This document shows, piece after piece, positions 17,172 through 26,047 of a DNA stretch of 64,000 nucleotides (position 1 is the stretch's first letter; each line of letters opens with the position of its first letter). Both the position numbers and the translations under genes were made by a program. The notes under the pieces were generated by a model. The model had not been told where the DNA came from. It made no database searches and worked only from the letters and a program-made list of their open reading frames with translations. The DNA is from Bog-950 sp046329515 (GTDB lineage Bacteria; Bacteroidota; Bacteroidia; Chitinophagales; LD1): contig JAXLUM010000004.1 in NCBI GenBank assembly GCA_046329515.1, forward strand, positions 186,001 through 250,000. Reading direction: 5' to 3'.

Positions 17172-18653
17172 CTATTTCTGGATAGCTATTCTGCGGCCTG
17201 CAGTAGAACCATCAGTTAGTTTAACACTAAGGGTGTAAATGCCATTGCTTAGGTCAGCCACTGCAATAGTTTTAACGAATGCGTTGATGTTGGTTACATC
17301 TTTAACCAAACGGCCGGTAACATCAAACAACTGAATGCTTGTGATTGGCTTTTCGTTGGCGGTAATGCTAACATTAATTTCAGAAGAGGCAGGGTTAGGG
17401 AACAACTTAAGGCTAACAATATCTTTAACCTCGTTAATACCGCTTGGGCCCATGTAATTCTGGTCAATTAACAGTTTGTATAAGCGCGGGGTTGAGTAGC
17501 CCATGATAGTATCAATATACAGGCTTGCCTTGCTTGGGTTAGCGCCCGGGTTAAGGGTTTGCATATTGGTAGAGGCGTTGTAGCAGTTTGGCTCGTACCA
17601 GTTCCATGGCTCAAAACCCTGGCCGTAGAACGGATAGAGACCTTCAATAGAAGTAGTGGTTTGGCCTGCACCATTTTTGTTTGGAGGACCTTGCTGAAAG
17701 TTGCTTGGCTTAAAGGCGTTGTTATTGCCAAATGCATCAACTTTAGGCATATAATCTCCTGCGCCGCTAACCTCAATAACAGGCTGGCCTGTAGTAGTGG
17801 TTACGATGCCGGTGTTGTAAGGGGTGCCTGATTCGTTAACACCGTGGAAGGAAATGATAGGTGTTTCGCCGGCCTGAATCCATGATGTATCGCCTACGGC
17901 ACCACCTAAAGCCAGCACACACTGGAATTTAGAAGAAATGCCGGGGTAGTTATCGTGGTTCTGGAAACCGCCAAAGCCATCGAAATCGCCAATGGTATCC
18001 TGCTTAATGAAAGCACCGTTGGTGCCTACAAATTTAATGTCGTTGATTTCGCTTAAAGCGTTTAATGAACTTGCCGCAAGAGCAACGTAAGCGCCGGAGT
18101 TAGAACCGCCAATTACAATTTTGGCTGTATCAATGCCCCATGAGTTGCCATTGGTGCTGTAGTCGTTTTTAAAGTAGCGAACCAGGGATTTAGAATCCTG
18201 CATGGCGCGGTAAACTGCCTGAATGATGGTAGCAGTGCGGGTTTCCTGAACGCTTGATGTAGCATTCCAACCTAAACGGTAATCGAAAGAAACGGCAACG
18301 TAACCGCGGCGGGCAAAGCGCTTGCAAAGCTCAACCATTGAAGAGTCTTTTCTGCCTTTAAAACACAGGCTTAATAAAGCGCCTGTAATGTTTTCGGGCA
18401 GGAAAGAACCGTTATGCGATAATAATATAAGCGGGCGGTGGGTAGCCGTATCGCCAACAGGGCGGTAAACATCCATTACCAATGGCTTAAGCTGGGCAAA
18501 GCCCGAAAAAAACTCGTAGTTCTGTGCGTATACTACTGTGGTATCTACCTGCACATCGGTAAATACTTCGTCCAGGTAACGTGTTTGCGCCTTGGCCATA
18601 AATGCCGTTGCTACAAACAGGGCGGACAAAAGAAATGGTAAAATTTTCCTCAT
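17172..18653 (-). CDS. Secreted alpha/beta hydrolase with T9SS sorting domain
   Basis: A 493-residue protein: signal peptide (1-22), alpha/beta hydrolase core (residues 40-300) with the strand-oxyanion segment RPLILLSHNGSF (73-84), the FDYR-type segment AVSFDYRLGW (120-129), and a nucleophile-elbow candidate IGGSNSGAYVAL (181-192, Ser 184). A helix-rich stretch and a T9SS type-A tail follow (LKLFPNPASSE about 415, ending RRIAIQK). The elbow reads GxSxS rather than GxSxG. ISFHG near residue 268 may supply the His region. Carboxylesterase-like function is inferred. It lies between the SGNH hydrolase and the TonB receptor on the same strand. Confidence 0.75.
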   Translation of the reverse strand: MRKILPFLLSALFVATAFMAKAQTRYLDEVFTDVQVDTTVVYAQNYEFFSGFAQLKPLVMDVYRPVGDTATHRPLILLSHNGSFLPENITGALLSLCFKGRKDSSMVELCKRFARRGYVAVSFDYRLGWNATSSVQETRTATIIQAVYRAMQDSKSLVRYFKNDYSTNGNSWGIDTAKIVIGGSNSGAYVALAASSLNALSEINDIKFVGTNGAFIKQDTIGDFDGFGGFQNHDNYPGISSKFQCVLALGGAVGDTSWIQAGETPIISFHGVNESGTPYNTGIVTTTTGQPVIEVSGAGDYMPKVDAFGNNNAFKPSNFQQGPPNKNGAGQTTTSIEGLYPFYGQGFEPWNWYEPNCYNASTNMQTLNPGANPSKASLYIDTIMGYSTPRLYKLLIDQNYMGPSGINEVKDIVSLKLFPNPASSEINVSITANEKPITSIQLFDVTGRLVKDVTNINAFVKTIAVADLSNGIYTLSVKLTDGSTAGRRIAIQK

Positions 18654-18726
18654 GATGAAATGGTTTTTTGTTTTTCTGATTACTGGTGGTAAAGTAACGA
18701 TTATTTACGCTGGCTTTGAAATTTTT

Positions 18727-21684
18727 TTACTGACCTGCTTTGTTGCGTGCCGGACGTTTTTCAAGGCTTTCGGTATCAATATCAATAAGTATTGAACCGT
18801 AAACCATACGGCCAATACCGGGACCGCCGTAGGCCTGGTAGTTGCGTTTTGAAATAAGGTTAGAGCCACCCAGTTTGAAGGTGGTAAATATCTTCTTGTA
18901 TTCGTAACTAACCTGGGCATCTAACAAGGAGTAAGTGGGTATGGAACCGGTAAATTGCGGAGAGCCTTCAAACTTGAAACCCTGTATCCACTTGTAGGTT
19001 ACGTTGAAGCCAAAACCAGTGGTGTTTTTGATTTTGATATTACTGCCGCTAATACCAATGTTGAATTTATGTTCGGGGGTGTTGAAGGCCGGAATAATAG
19101 GGTCATTTGAGCCCAGTTTGTTCAGCTTATTCCAACTGTAATTGCCGTTTAAAGAGAAGTTACGGATGAAGTAGTAATTAAAGCCGATTGAAGCGCCATA
19201 GGTCATAACACGGTCGGGCGAGTTAGCTGCAACGCGGTAAACCTGTTTTGGTTGTTTGCTTAAGCCCACCTGCTGAAGCGTAACGCCAATTTGGTAACCC
19301 AAAAAGTAGCGGTAGAAACTTACGTAAGCGCTGCCATCTAAATAAAGTTTGTTGGCAATAATGCCTTTGTAGCCTAACTCTAAACTCTGCACTTTTTCGG
19401 GGCGCACTTTAGGTACATTAAAATACTTAAGAAGGCTATCGGCTTGAATAGAAGAGTTAACATAGTTCTGCAAAGATTCTACTGTAACCAATGAATCAAC
19501 CCCGTTTAAGTTGCCGATAAGGATGGCGCGGCCTACGTTGTAGTACAGGTATTGATCCTGCAAGGTGGGGTTGCGAATAGCCGAGGCAAAGGATAGGCGG
19601 ATGTTATGCTTGTTATTATAAGAATACACCAAAGAGGCTGCCGGTGTGGCAATAAAGGGGAAGTTCTGGTTTTTATCAACCCGGCAGGTAGCGGTAATAA
19701 TAAAGGCGTTTTTCTTATCGGCGCCAAATTCAAACTTATGGCTGGCGCTAACATAAATGCCGGATTCCCAATTGCGTATTGTTTTACGAACTGAATCAAG
19801 AACGATATATTTTCCCGTAGCATCTTTCAGCAGGTTGCCTGCAGAATCGCGGGCGTAGGTGCGCTGCAAGGTATCGCTGAAGATGGTGCCTTTGGAATCG
19901 GGGAAATACATACGAAAGCTACCGCCAAAGGTAAGGTCTAACACAGGCTTTTGCGATTTGGTAACAGCAGCGTATTTGTATTCGCCCTGAACATGGAAGA
20001 GTTTGCTGCGGTCGTAAAATAAGGTGCCCGATTGTTCGTACGCAGTGCGGCTAACTATATCATGAAAAACGGAATCGAACAGGGCTGTGCCGGGAACGGG
20101 GCGGGCGCGGCCACCGGAGCCTGTAAAGGTATCAGCATACATGCGGGCCATATCATGCCAAAGGGCCAGCGAATCATAATACTGCGCCAAAATGGAGTTG
20201 GCTGCAGTATTTATTGAATCATAGGCAGTAACCCAAAGTAAAGAGCTGGTATTAGGGAAGCCGGGCAGGTTTTTTACGCGGCTGGCCGGAGAGGGTACAC
20301 CGGGAACACCGTTTACCCAAAAGCGGTAATAATCCTGTCCCCACTTTGTATCGCTCTTCGCATAATCCTGCAATTTAAGTGCAGTGAATACAGCATCGTA
20401 AGAGTTGCCGGAGTTTTCAGCCGTTACATAAGCGCGCACAAAAAACTTATCGGGTTGAGAGACTTCAATTTTGCCCTGATGAAACTGCAGGCCTTTCAAA
20501 CTGTAGCGGTTATCGCCCTGATAAACGGTGGTACCTGTACCAAAGTTGTATGTGCCTTTCAACTCAATTTTATCGGTGATTTTGTAATGCAGGCCTGCGT
20601 TGGCCTTTATGTTGGTGGCGTTGTAGTTAACAAGGTCTTTCTCCAAATAACCGGTGCGGAAGAATTGTTTTAAACCGGGGGCCTGGCGATTGAAATAGTT
20701 GTTATCATAATTGTTCATTTCCTGCGTCAACAGTTCATCGCCATAACGGTTAACGGCATCGTAACCGCCGGGGTTGGTTTCGGGTTGCCAGCTACGGGTT
20801 GAGGCGGACATATTATCGGCCACCCAATCTTTAGCGCGCAGGTAACTGAAGTTTACTTTAAAGGCAAACTTATCTTCACCCGCTTTATTCTTAAACACTT
20901 TCGCGTAACGCAGTGCCCCTTCAAATAAATTGCGTTCAGCCCCTTTTACAAACACCGTTAAACCGTTGTAGTAAAAAGGGTTTTTGGTTTGCATGTTTAT
21001 TACCCCGTTAAAGGCGTTAGGGCCATATAGAGAAGATGAAGCGCCGACAATCAAGTCTACCTTTTGAATGTCAATTTCAGTAGCGCCGGCAAAGTTGCCT
21101 ACGCTGAAGTTAAGGCCGGGGGCCTGGTTATCGGCACCGTCTAACAATTGCAGTGAACGAACAGGAGAGGTGGAGTTGAAGCCCCGTGTGTTGATTATGA
21201 CAAAGCCCAAAGAAGCGGCGGTCATATCTACCCCTTTTAAGTTACCGAGGCCTTCATAAAAAGTAGGAGCGGCTGTTTGTTTAATGGCTTGCAGGCCCAT
21301 GCTCTCTACTGTTAAGGGAGATTCCTTTTGTTTCTGCGTAATACGGGTATCTACCACTACTACGTCAGTCATTACTTTTTCTTCGGTGGCCAGTTTAACC
21401 GCAAAGGTGCGTTTAAGGTCGGCAGTGGTTTTAATTTCAAATTCCTGTGTGGTATAACCGATATAAGAAATGGAGAGGGTAAATGGCGGCTGCTGATTTA
21501 CGGGAAGATTGAACTTGCCGTCAATATCTGTTACCGTACCTACGCCTGTGCCCTTTATTGCCACAGTGGCGCCGATAAGCGGCTCGTTGTTCTGTTTATC
21601 CTGTATGGTGCCGCTAATGTTTTGCGCAAAGCAAAGCGCAGTGAGCCATAGAATACTTAAAAAAGTAAGTACAGGTTTTTTCAT
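18727..21684 (-). CDS. TonB-dependent receptor with carboxypeptidase-regulatory-like domain
   Basis: A 985-residue outer-membrane receptor: signal peptide (1-21), a CarboxypepD_reg-like beta domain (SGTIQDKQNNEPLIGATVAI onward, residues 22-110), a plug domain (ESPLTVESMG, LQLLDGADNQAPG, GPNAFNGVINMQTKNPF) and a 22-strand barrel with aromatic strand ends. It uses energy from TonB-ExbBD to import a large or scarce ligand. No SusD partner is adjacent, so it is not a SusC/D pair. The start is placed at the ATG at 21684 (MKKPVLTFL), where the signal peptide begins. It clusters with secreted hydrolases that could process the ligand. Confidence 0.9.
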   Translation of the reverse strand: MKKPVLTFLSILWLTALCFAQNISGTIQDKQNNEPLIGATVAIKGTGVGTVTDIDGKFNLPVNQQPPFTLSISYIGYTTQEFEIKTTADLKRTFAVKLATEEKVMTDVVVVDTRITQKQKESPLTVESMGLQAIKQTAAPTFYEGLGNLKGVDMTAASLGFVIINTRGFNSTSPVRSLQLLDGADNQAPGLNFSVGNFAGATEIDIQKVDLIVGASSSLYGPNAFNGVINMQTKNPFYYNGLTVFVKGAERNLFEGALRYAKVFKNKAGEDKFAFKVNFSYLRAKDWVADNMSASTRSWQPETNPGGYDAVNRYGDELLTQEMNNYDNNYFNRQAPGLKQFFRTGYLEKDLVNYNATNIKANAGLHYKITDKIELKGTYNFGTGTTVYQGDNRYSLKGLQFHQGKIEVSQPDKFFVRAYVTAENSGNSYDAVFTALKLQDYAKSDTKWGQDYYRFWVNGVPGVPSPASRVKNLPGFPNTSSLLWVTAYDSINTAANSILAQYYDSLALWHDMARMYADTFTGSGGRARPVPGTALFDSVFHDIVSRTAYEQSGTLFYDRSKLFHVQGEYKYAAVTKSQKPVLDLTFGGSFRMYFPDSKGTIFSDTLQRTYARDSAGNLLKDATGKYIVLDSVRKTIRNWESGIYVSASHKFEFGADKKNAFIITATCRVDKNQNFPFIATPAASLVYSYNNKHNIRLSFASAIRNPTLQDQYLYYNVGRAILIGNLNGVDSLVTVESLQNYVNSSIQADSLLKYFNVPKVRPEKVQSLELGYKGIIANKLYLDGSAYVSFYRYFLGYQIGVTLQQVGLSKQPKQVYRVAANSPDRVMTYGASIGFNYYFIRNFSLNGNYSWNKLNKLGSNDPIIPAFNTPEHKFNIGISGSNIKIKNTTGFGFNVTYKWIQGFKFEGSPQFTGSIPTYSLLDAQVSYEYKKIFTTFKLGGSNLISKRNYQAYGGPGIGRMVYGSILIDIDTESLEKRPARNKAGQ

Positions 21685-21778
21685 GAGAGCAAGGCTTGTT
21701 AAGCGATTATAGCAAATGATAGCTAAAGAGAGAAACAACCGGGAGGCAAACCTTGTTGGCAGAAAGACACGGAAAGTG

Positions 21779-23062
21779 CTAATAAACGGGATTGTATGCT
21801 TCAAGGTCTGTTGTGCCGCTTAGTTTTAACAAACGGTTTTGTATGGTGCCCAGCATTTCGTTAATGGCTTTTTTGCAATCGGCTTCGGAAAGGTTATAGT
21901 TAACGCTCATCCATTGGTAATCAAAGTCATTGAACTTTGCCGCCAGCCGTTTGCGCCAAACGTTCATGCCCCAGGCGAATATGATAACGCCATCGCCTTC
22001 GGCACTGGCTTCGCCGCTTAACAAGGGTAAAGAGAGCAAAGCCAGCAAACAGATTGTTGCGTGCTTGTAATCAATTTCCAACTCAGCGAAAGAATAATCA
22101 GTTACACCGGCCTGCAAAAGAAATTCGTAATACTGTTGAAGGCAAACCTGCTCTGCTTTTTGGCGGTGCTCATTATTTAAGCTGAGGATTAGGAAGTAGG
22201 CCAAATCGTAAACAGCGCGACCTTTGCGCACGGCCTGCCAATCGAAAAAAACGAAGCGGCCTTTTGAACCGTTGGCAAACATCATGTTGCCGATTCGCGC
22301 ATCGCCGTGAAGCAGGGTTTGAAAATCGTTAGTGTATTTCCAGCTTTGGAACATCACTTTGCGGGTGTGATTGCTCCATGAAAAAGACATGATGGAATCG
22401 AAGAGCAGAAGTGTGCTGTCTTCAATGCGCATTATCTTTTTCATTTTTTCGGAAGTGTCTTTCCAATGGAGCGCATGAAGTGTTGCCAGTCCTTTAATAG
22501 CCTGCGTTAAGTGCTCCTCTGTAAAATCTTCGTAAATAGAATCTTTATGTTCAACGCAATCCTGCATGAACTCCGTAATTAAACAGAGGTTGCCGGTTAA
22601 GGGCGAAACAGCGCTGTAATAAACTTTAGGCGAAGGAATAGTAGGATTTTCTGCTACAAACAGTTTATTGAAGTCGCTTTCTTTTGTGTGGTTTAGTTGC
22701 AGGTTAAATATGGTGCGGTTCCAAACTGTGCCTGCAATAGGTGCAAACTTGGCAAAGCATTTTAAATAGTGTTCGGTATTGTTGTGGGTGTAGGTTAATT
22801 CTATAAATCCCGCATTAGAGCGGAATATTAAATCCTGGTTCAGTGGTTTAACGTTATAGCCTGTTACTACAGCCTCGGCAGGTAAAATTTTGTTTTCCTT
22901 CAAGCGCTGAACCAGCCAATCTTTTTGTTCCGCTAATTGTTGCAGGTGGCGCGGAAAGGGCAATTTGAATTGCAGTTTACGATCGAGCCAAACTATTAGA
23001 TAGGTAAGCCCAACAATGGGCAGATAAATAAACCAGATTAACGCAATGTGGAGCCACTTCAT
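21779..23062 (-). CDS. Membrane-anchored aminoglycoside-phosphotransferase/EcKL-like kinase
   Basis: A 427-residue protein with one N-terminal membrane helix (about residues 5-25, WLHIALIWFIYLPIVGLTYL) and a protein-kinase-like phosphotransferase domain. Visible: an ATP-lobe region, ITEFM hinge near 162-166, the catalytic loop LLHGDARIGNMMF (His 252, Asp 254, Asn 259), and the metal-binding FFDWQAVRKG (Asp 274), followed by YDLAYFLI. Spacing fits the APH/ecdysteroid-kinase-like clan, which phosphorylates small molecules. Whether it acts on a lipid-soluble substrate is suggested only by the anchor. It lies 9 bp downstream of the NAD(P)-binding reductase gene, so one transcript is likely. Confidence 0.75.
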   Translation of the reverse strand: MKWLHIALIWFIYLPIVGLTYLIVWLDRKLQFKLPFPRHLQQLAEQKDWLVQRLKENKILPAEAVVTGYNVKPLNQDLIFRSNAGFIELTYTHNNTEHYLKCFAKFAPIAGTVWNRTIFNLQLNHTKESDFNKLFVAENPTIPSPKVYYSAVSPLTGNLCLITEFMQDCVEHKDSIYEDFTEEHLTQAIKGLATLHALHWKDTSEKMKKIMRIEDSTLLLFDSIMSFSWSNHTRKVMFQSWKYTNDFQTLLHGDARIGNMMFANGSKGRFVFFDWQAVRKGRAVYDLAYFLILSLNNEHRQKAEQVCLQQYYEFLLQAGVTDYSFAELEIDYKHATICLLALLSLPLLSGEASAEGDGVIIFAWGMNVWRKRLAAKFNDFDYQWMSVNYNLSEADCKKAINEMLGTIQNRLLKLSGTTDLEAYNPVY

Positions 23063-23071
23063 GTTACTAAA

Positions 23072-23713
23072 TCAGGCTTCGCGCTTAATTACTTTAAAGG
23101 CAATGTTACGGCCATGGCCCTGCATAATGGCCAGGTTTATCCAGCTTAATGCAAATTGTTCAAGCAGCGCGGCTTTATCATCGCCACCGAAGTTGTAGCA
23201 ATTACCAAAGCCTGCATCGGCACTAAGTTGTTGGGCTATTTCCTTGCCTTTAGCGCTATTGCCGGCAACAAACATATCCAGCATAACATTATGCTCTGCA
23301 GGTTGGCTTAAATGATAGCTGGGGTTCTGCATGTTTTCAAAGCCCGTAGTATTAAAACACTTTACTACTTCCGCATTGGGGCAAAGCGCTTTCAACGCTT
23401 CGAAACTATTGTTGAAGCCTTCAGGCTTTGTGCGAACGGAATTCATGGCATCAATGATTACTTTACCATCTACATTGCCCAGTTCACTTACTATACTTTG
23501 CGTTGCCTGCGGTACCGCGGCGATAAGAATGACATCCGCTTTTTGGGCGGCCTCCTTTATGGGCAAAGCGGTAATACCCGGTTGTTGTAAAAGCTGCTGA
23601 CCTTTAAACGTATTAACATCGCGAACGCCTAAAAAGATTTGATGGCCGCTTTTAGCCCACTGCAATGCTAAGGCACCGCCCACATTCCCACTTCCTATAA
23701 CTGCTATATTCAT
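23072..23713 (-). CDS. NAD(P)-binding oxidoreductase, F420-NADP reductase-like
   Basis: A 213-residue Rossmann protein: MNIAVIGSGNVGGALALQWA (GxGxxG at residues 7-12), FLGVRD at the second strand (a basic residue here favours NADP), and EVVKCFNTTGFENMQNP near residue 115, as in NADPH-dependent F420 reductase-like and ProC-like proteins. A true F420 role is not implied in this phylum; many such homologues are simple NADP-linked dehydrogenases. It starts 3 bp after the stop of the phosphatase gene and is followed after 9 bp by the kinase gene, so these three appear to be an operon. Confidence 0.7.
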   Translation of the reverse strand: MNIAVIGSGNVGGALALQWAKSGHQIFLGVRDVNTFKGQQLLQQPGITALPIKEAAQKADVILIAAVPQATQSIVSELGNVDGKVIIDAMNSVRTKPEGFNNSFEALKALCPNAEVVKCFNTTGFENMQNPSYHLSQPAEHNVMLDMFVAGNSAKGKEIAQQLSADAGFGNCYNFGGDDKAALLEQFALSWINLAIMQGHGRNIAFKVIKREA

Positions 23714-23715
23714 AA

Positions 23716-25401
23716 TTAGTCTTTATCTAAATCTACAACTTTACGGTAGCGTATTTCGCCACCGCAATCAATACGAATAATGTAAGCTGCGCTTGAGATG
23801 GCGGGTTTTTCCAAATCAAGTATATCGCTATAGCTGCCAGCATCGCGCATGCCATTGAACACATTATAAACCAAACGGCCGGTTAGGTCAAGTATATCTA
23901 CCTTTACCATACAACGCTTAAATAATGTATAACCCAGTTTGGTTTGGCCGTGGAAAGGGTTAGGGTAAACAAAAACGTTATTGGCCAGGTTTTTCTCTTC
24001 TTCAATTCCGTTCCATTGTTGTTTCAGTATGGTGAATTTATCCATAATGGTATCGCGCGATGACAGGTAATAACCATCAAGGCGGTCGCCATTTACATCA
24101 AAAATGAAAGAACCGAAACAAGTGTCGCAAGCCTCGCCCCAATAAATGGCCGGGTGGCTTATTGGGCTATAGGTGTTGCCTTCGCTGCTGTTACCAGCAA
24201 GTACGTATACGGCCCCTTTACCTGCATCGGGCCCGTTGGTATATTTTACGTATGCCTCGCCTGCATCATCGCGGCCGCTGGTGCCGTTAACCATCATAGA
24301 AGAGGTGAAGGTGCTTTTGCCACCGTAGTGGCCATTAATTAAATAACTGCGCTGGTAGTTGTGGTCGTGCCCGGTTAATACCATATCAATTCCGTACTGT
24401 TCAATTATTGGATTGAAGTGTGTTCGGGTGGCTACACAAAACTGTTGCACGCCATCATCAGTAAAATCGTTTTGGCCACTGTAGGGGCATTGATGCCAGA
24501 TGGCCACTTTCCACTTTTTAGTTGTGGCCTGCAGGTCGGCCTTAAGCCAATCTAACATAGGTGAGGTAAAGGTTTGGCTGTTGTCTAATATACCTATCCA
24601 GTTATAGGCTGCAGTTAATGAGCCCAATTCGGAGTTAAGAACAACGAAGTGCACATCGCCGTAATCGAAAGAGTAGAAGAGTTTGGTATTTGAAGGAACA
24701 CCGCCCAACTCACCATGTATAGGAGGGTCTATAATATCCAGATAAGGGCCTGTATGCTGGTTAGGGTCCTGTGTGCAAAGCAAGGGCTGCCATGGGCAAA
24801 TGCTATTGTAATCGTGATTGCCGGAGGTGGAAGCAAAAGGCAGGTTCAGGAATACATTGCCGTAAGCATTTACGGTATCGAAAACGTTATTCTGGAATTC
24901 CTGGTCGGTGCCATCCTGGTAGGCATTATCGCCTAACCATAGCTGCAGGTCTGCGGGGTTTTGTTTATAGTGTTGCAGGTATGAATCGCGCACAAGACGT
25001 TCAGCAGTGTTGCCGTGGCCCCAATCGCCAATGCACCAAAAGCGGGTAGTGCCCGGTGTAGTGCTGTCCGGCGCAGTGGTAAAATACATTATAGAGTCAG
25101 CACGTAAAACCTGGGTAGTGCTGCCAACACTATAGTAGTATTTGGTTTTGGGTTGAAGTCCGCTGAGTTTTACCCTGTGCTCCGTTGTTAGGTTCAGGCT
25201 ATCTACCGTAGTTGTTTGGTTGCTGTATGTTAACCCAAAGTTTACACGGCTATCGGTGGCAGAATCAGTACGCCAACGCAGGGTAATGCTATAGGGCCCG
25301 GGGCTTTGCATGTAGGGCCCGCGGATAACATTTTGGGCCTTGCTGTTTAAACCGCAAAGCAGGAAAATAAGGATGGTTAAACAGGCGTAGCGCTTCTTCA
25401 T
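23716..25401 (-). CDS. Secreted purple-acid-phosphatase-like metallophosphoesterase
   Basis: A 561-residue secreted enzyme: signal peptide, a fibronectin-III-like purple acid phosphatase N-domain (about residues 25-110, YSITLRWRTDSAT, KTKYYYSVG), then the dinuclear metal phosphoesterase core with FWCIGDWG, LWLGDNAYQDG, STSGNHDY, WHQCPYSG and LTGHDHNYQR, that is all five metal-ligand blocks. The C-terminal region starts VFVYPNPFHGQTKLGY (T9SS type-A-like) and ends RYRKVVDLDKD. It should release phosphate from organic phosphoesters at the cell surface. Start placed at the ATG at 25401 before the signal peptide (MKKRYACLTIL). It heads the cluster at a perfect -7 element. Confidence 0.9.
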   Translation of the reverse strand: MKKRYACLTILIFLLCGLNSKAQNVIRGPYMQSPGPYSITLRWRTDSATDSRVNFGLTYSNQTTTVDSLNLTTEHRVKLSGLQPKTKYYYSVGSTTQVLRADSIMYFTTAPDSTTPGTTRFWCIGDWGHGNTAERLVRDSYLQHYKQNPADLQLWLGDNAYQDGTDQEFQNNVFDTVNAYGNVFLNLPFASTSGNHDYNSICPWQPLLCTQDPNQHTGPYLDIIDPPIHGELGGVPSNTKLFYSFDYGDVHFVVLNSELGSLTAAYNWIGILDNSQTFTSPMLDWLKADLQATTKKWKVAIWHQCPYSGQNDFTDDGVQQFCVATRTHFNPIIEQYGIDMVLTGHDHNYQRSYLINGHYGGKSTFTSSMMVNGTSGRDDAGEAYVKYTNGPDAGKGAVYVLAGNSSEGNTYSPISHPAIYWGEACDTCFGSFIFDVNGDRLDGYYLSSRDTIMDKFTILKQQWNGIEEEKNLANNVFVYPNPFHGQTKLGYTLFKRCMVKVDILDLTGRLVYNVFNGMRDAGSYSDILDLEKPAISSAAYIIRIDCGGEIRYRKVVDLDKD

Positions 25402-25425
25402 AACAGTGTTTTGTGAAGTGTTTTT

Positions 25426-25433
25426 CAAACTTA
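25426..25433 (-). promoter_or_regulatory. -7 element (TAAGTTTG) of the phosphatase operon
   Basis: Perfect TAnnTTTG match, 24 bases upstream of the ATG at 25401. The -33 element is not obvious. Confidence 0.45.
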
Positions 25434-25488
25434 AAAAAGAAATTTTAGGGGAAGGTTAAAAGAATACCAGGTTAAAGGCGACCACCCC

Positions 25489-25537
25489 AAATTCAAAATG
25501 TATCATTTTGAATTTCACCCCTCCTTAAAATAAGGAG
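25489..25537. repeat. Pair of adjacent inverted repeats in an intergenic gap
   Basis: AAATTCAAAATG (25489-25500) / CATTTTGAATTT (25504-25515) with a 3-base loop, then CTCCTTA (25521-25527) / TAAGGAG (25531-25537). These are two hairpins between the divergent phosphatase and thioesterase genes. They could be a small REP-like element or an operator. Their base composition is not unlike the neighbours. Confidence 0.55.
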
Positions 25538-25593
25538 GAGAATTAAACACATTACTGAATTTGGGTTTAACTTTCGGCGCAAAAGAATGGAAT

Positions 25594-26034
25594 ATGGATG
25601 CGCCCATAGAGTTGTTTAAGAGTATAATTGAAGAGTTTATCCCTTTTAATAAGGTGATTGGGTTTAAGCTGATAGAGGTGAAGGAGAACTTTGTTTCTTT
25701 ATTAATACCCTACAAGCCTGAATTGATTGGCGATGTGCGCAGAGGTAGCATACATGGCGGTGTTATTGCAACGGCTATGGACACGGTAGGTGGCGCGGCA
25801 GGCATTACCACTTTAAAGCACTTTGAAGATAAGCTGAGCACTATTGACCTGCGCGTTGATTACCTGGCGCCGGGGCAGGCGCGTGATATAATTACGGAAG
25901 GCCACATTATTAAAAGCGGCAACAAAATAATTTTTACCCGCATGATAGCCTACCATGATAACCCTTCGCATTTGATTGCCGAAGGACGGGGTGTTTATAA
26001 TGTGATACGGGTGAAGGAGGGGAGCAAGATTTAG
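25594..26034 (+). CDS. PaaI/YdiI-type hotdog thioesterase
   Basis: A 146-residue hotdog-fold acyl-CoA thioesterase. The family signature is RGSIHGGVIATAMDTVGGAAG (HGG near residue 64, with the catalytic Asp/Glu region ATAMDTV), followed by STIDLRVDYLAPG and KIIFTRMIAYHD. It hydrolyses acyl-CoA thioesters; the acyl group cannot be predicted. The start is placed at the ATG at 25594 (MDAPIELFKSIIEEF); the upstream TTG start would add 11 residues. It is convergent with the phosphodiesterase gene, with a small hairpin across both stops. Confidence 0.8.
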   Translation: MDAPIELFKSIIEEFIPFNKVIGFKLIEVKENFVSLLIPYKPELIGDVRRGSIHGGVIATAMDTVGGAAGITTLKHFEDKLSTIDLRVDYLAPGQARDIITEGHIIKSGNKIIFTRMIAYHDNPSHLIAEGRGVYNVIRVKEGSKI

Positions 26035-26047
26035 AAACAGTTTCTAA
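26031..26047. terminator. Compact hairpin between convergent genes
   Basis: TTAGAAA-CAG-TTTCTAA perfect 7-bp stem overlapping the stop codons of the thioesterase gene (+) and the PLC-like gene (-). No U-tract. Confidence 0.4.

Noticed and set aside
18727..21684. SusC/SusD polysaccharide locus
   Set aside because: There is no SusD-like lipoprotein or glycoside hydrolase near either TonB receptor, so the label was not used.
23072..23713. True coenzyme F420-dependent reductase
   Set aside because: The similarity is only to the NADP-binding fold; no other F420-related gene is present and the phylum does not generally use it.
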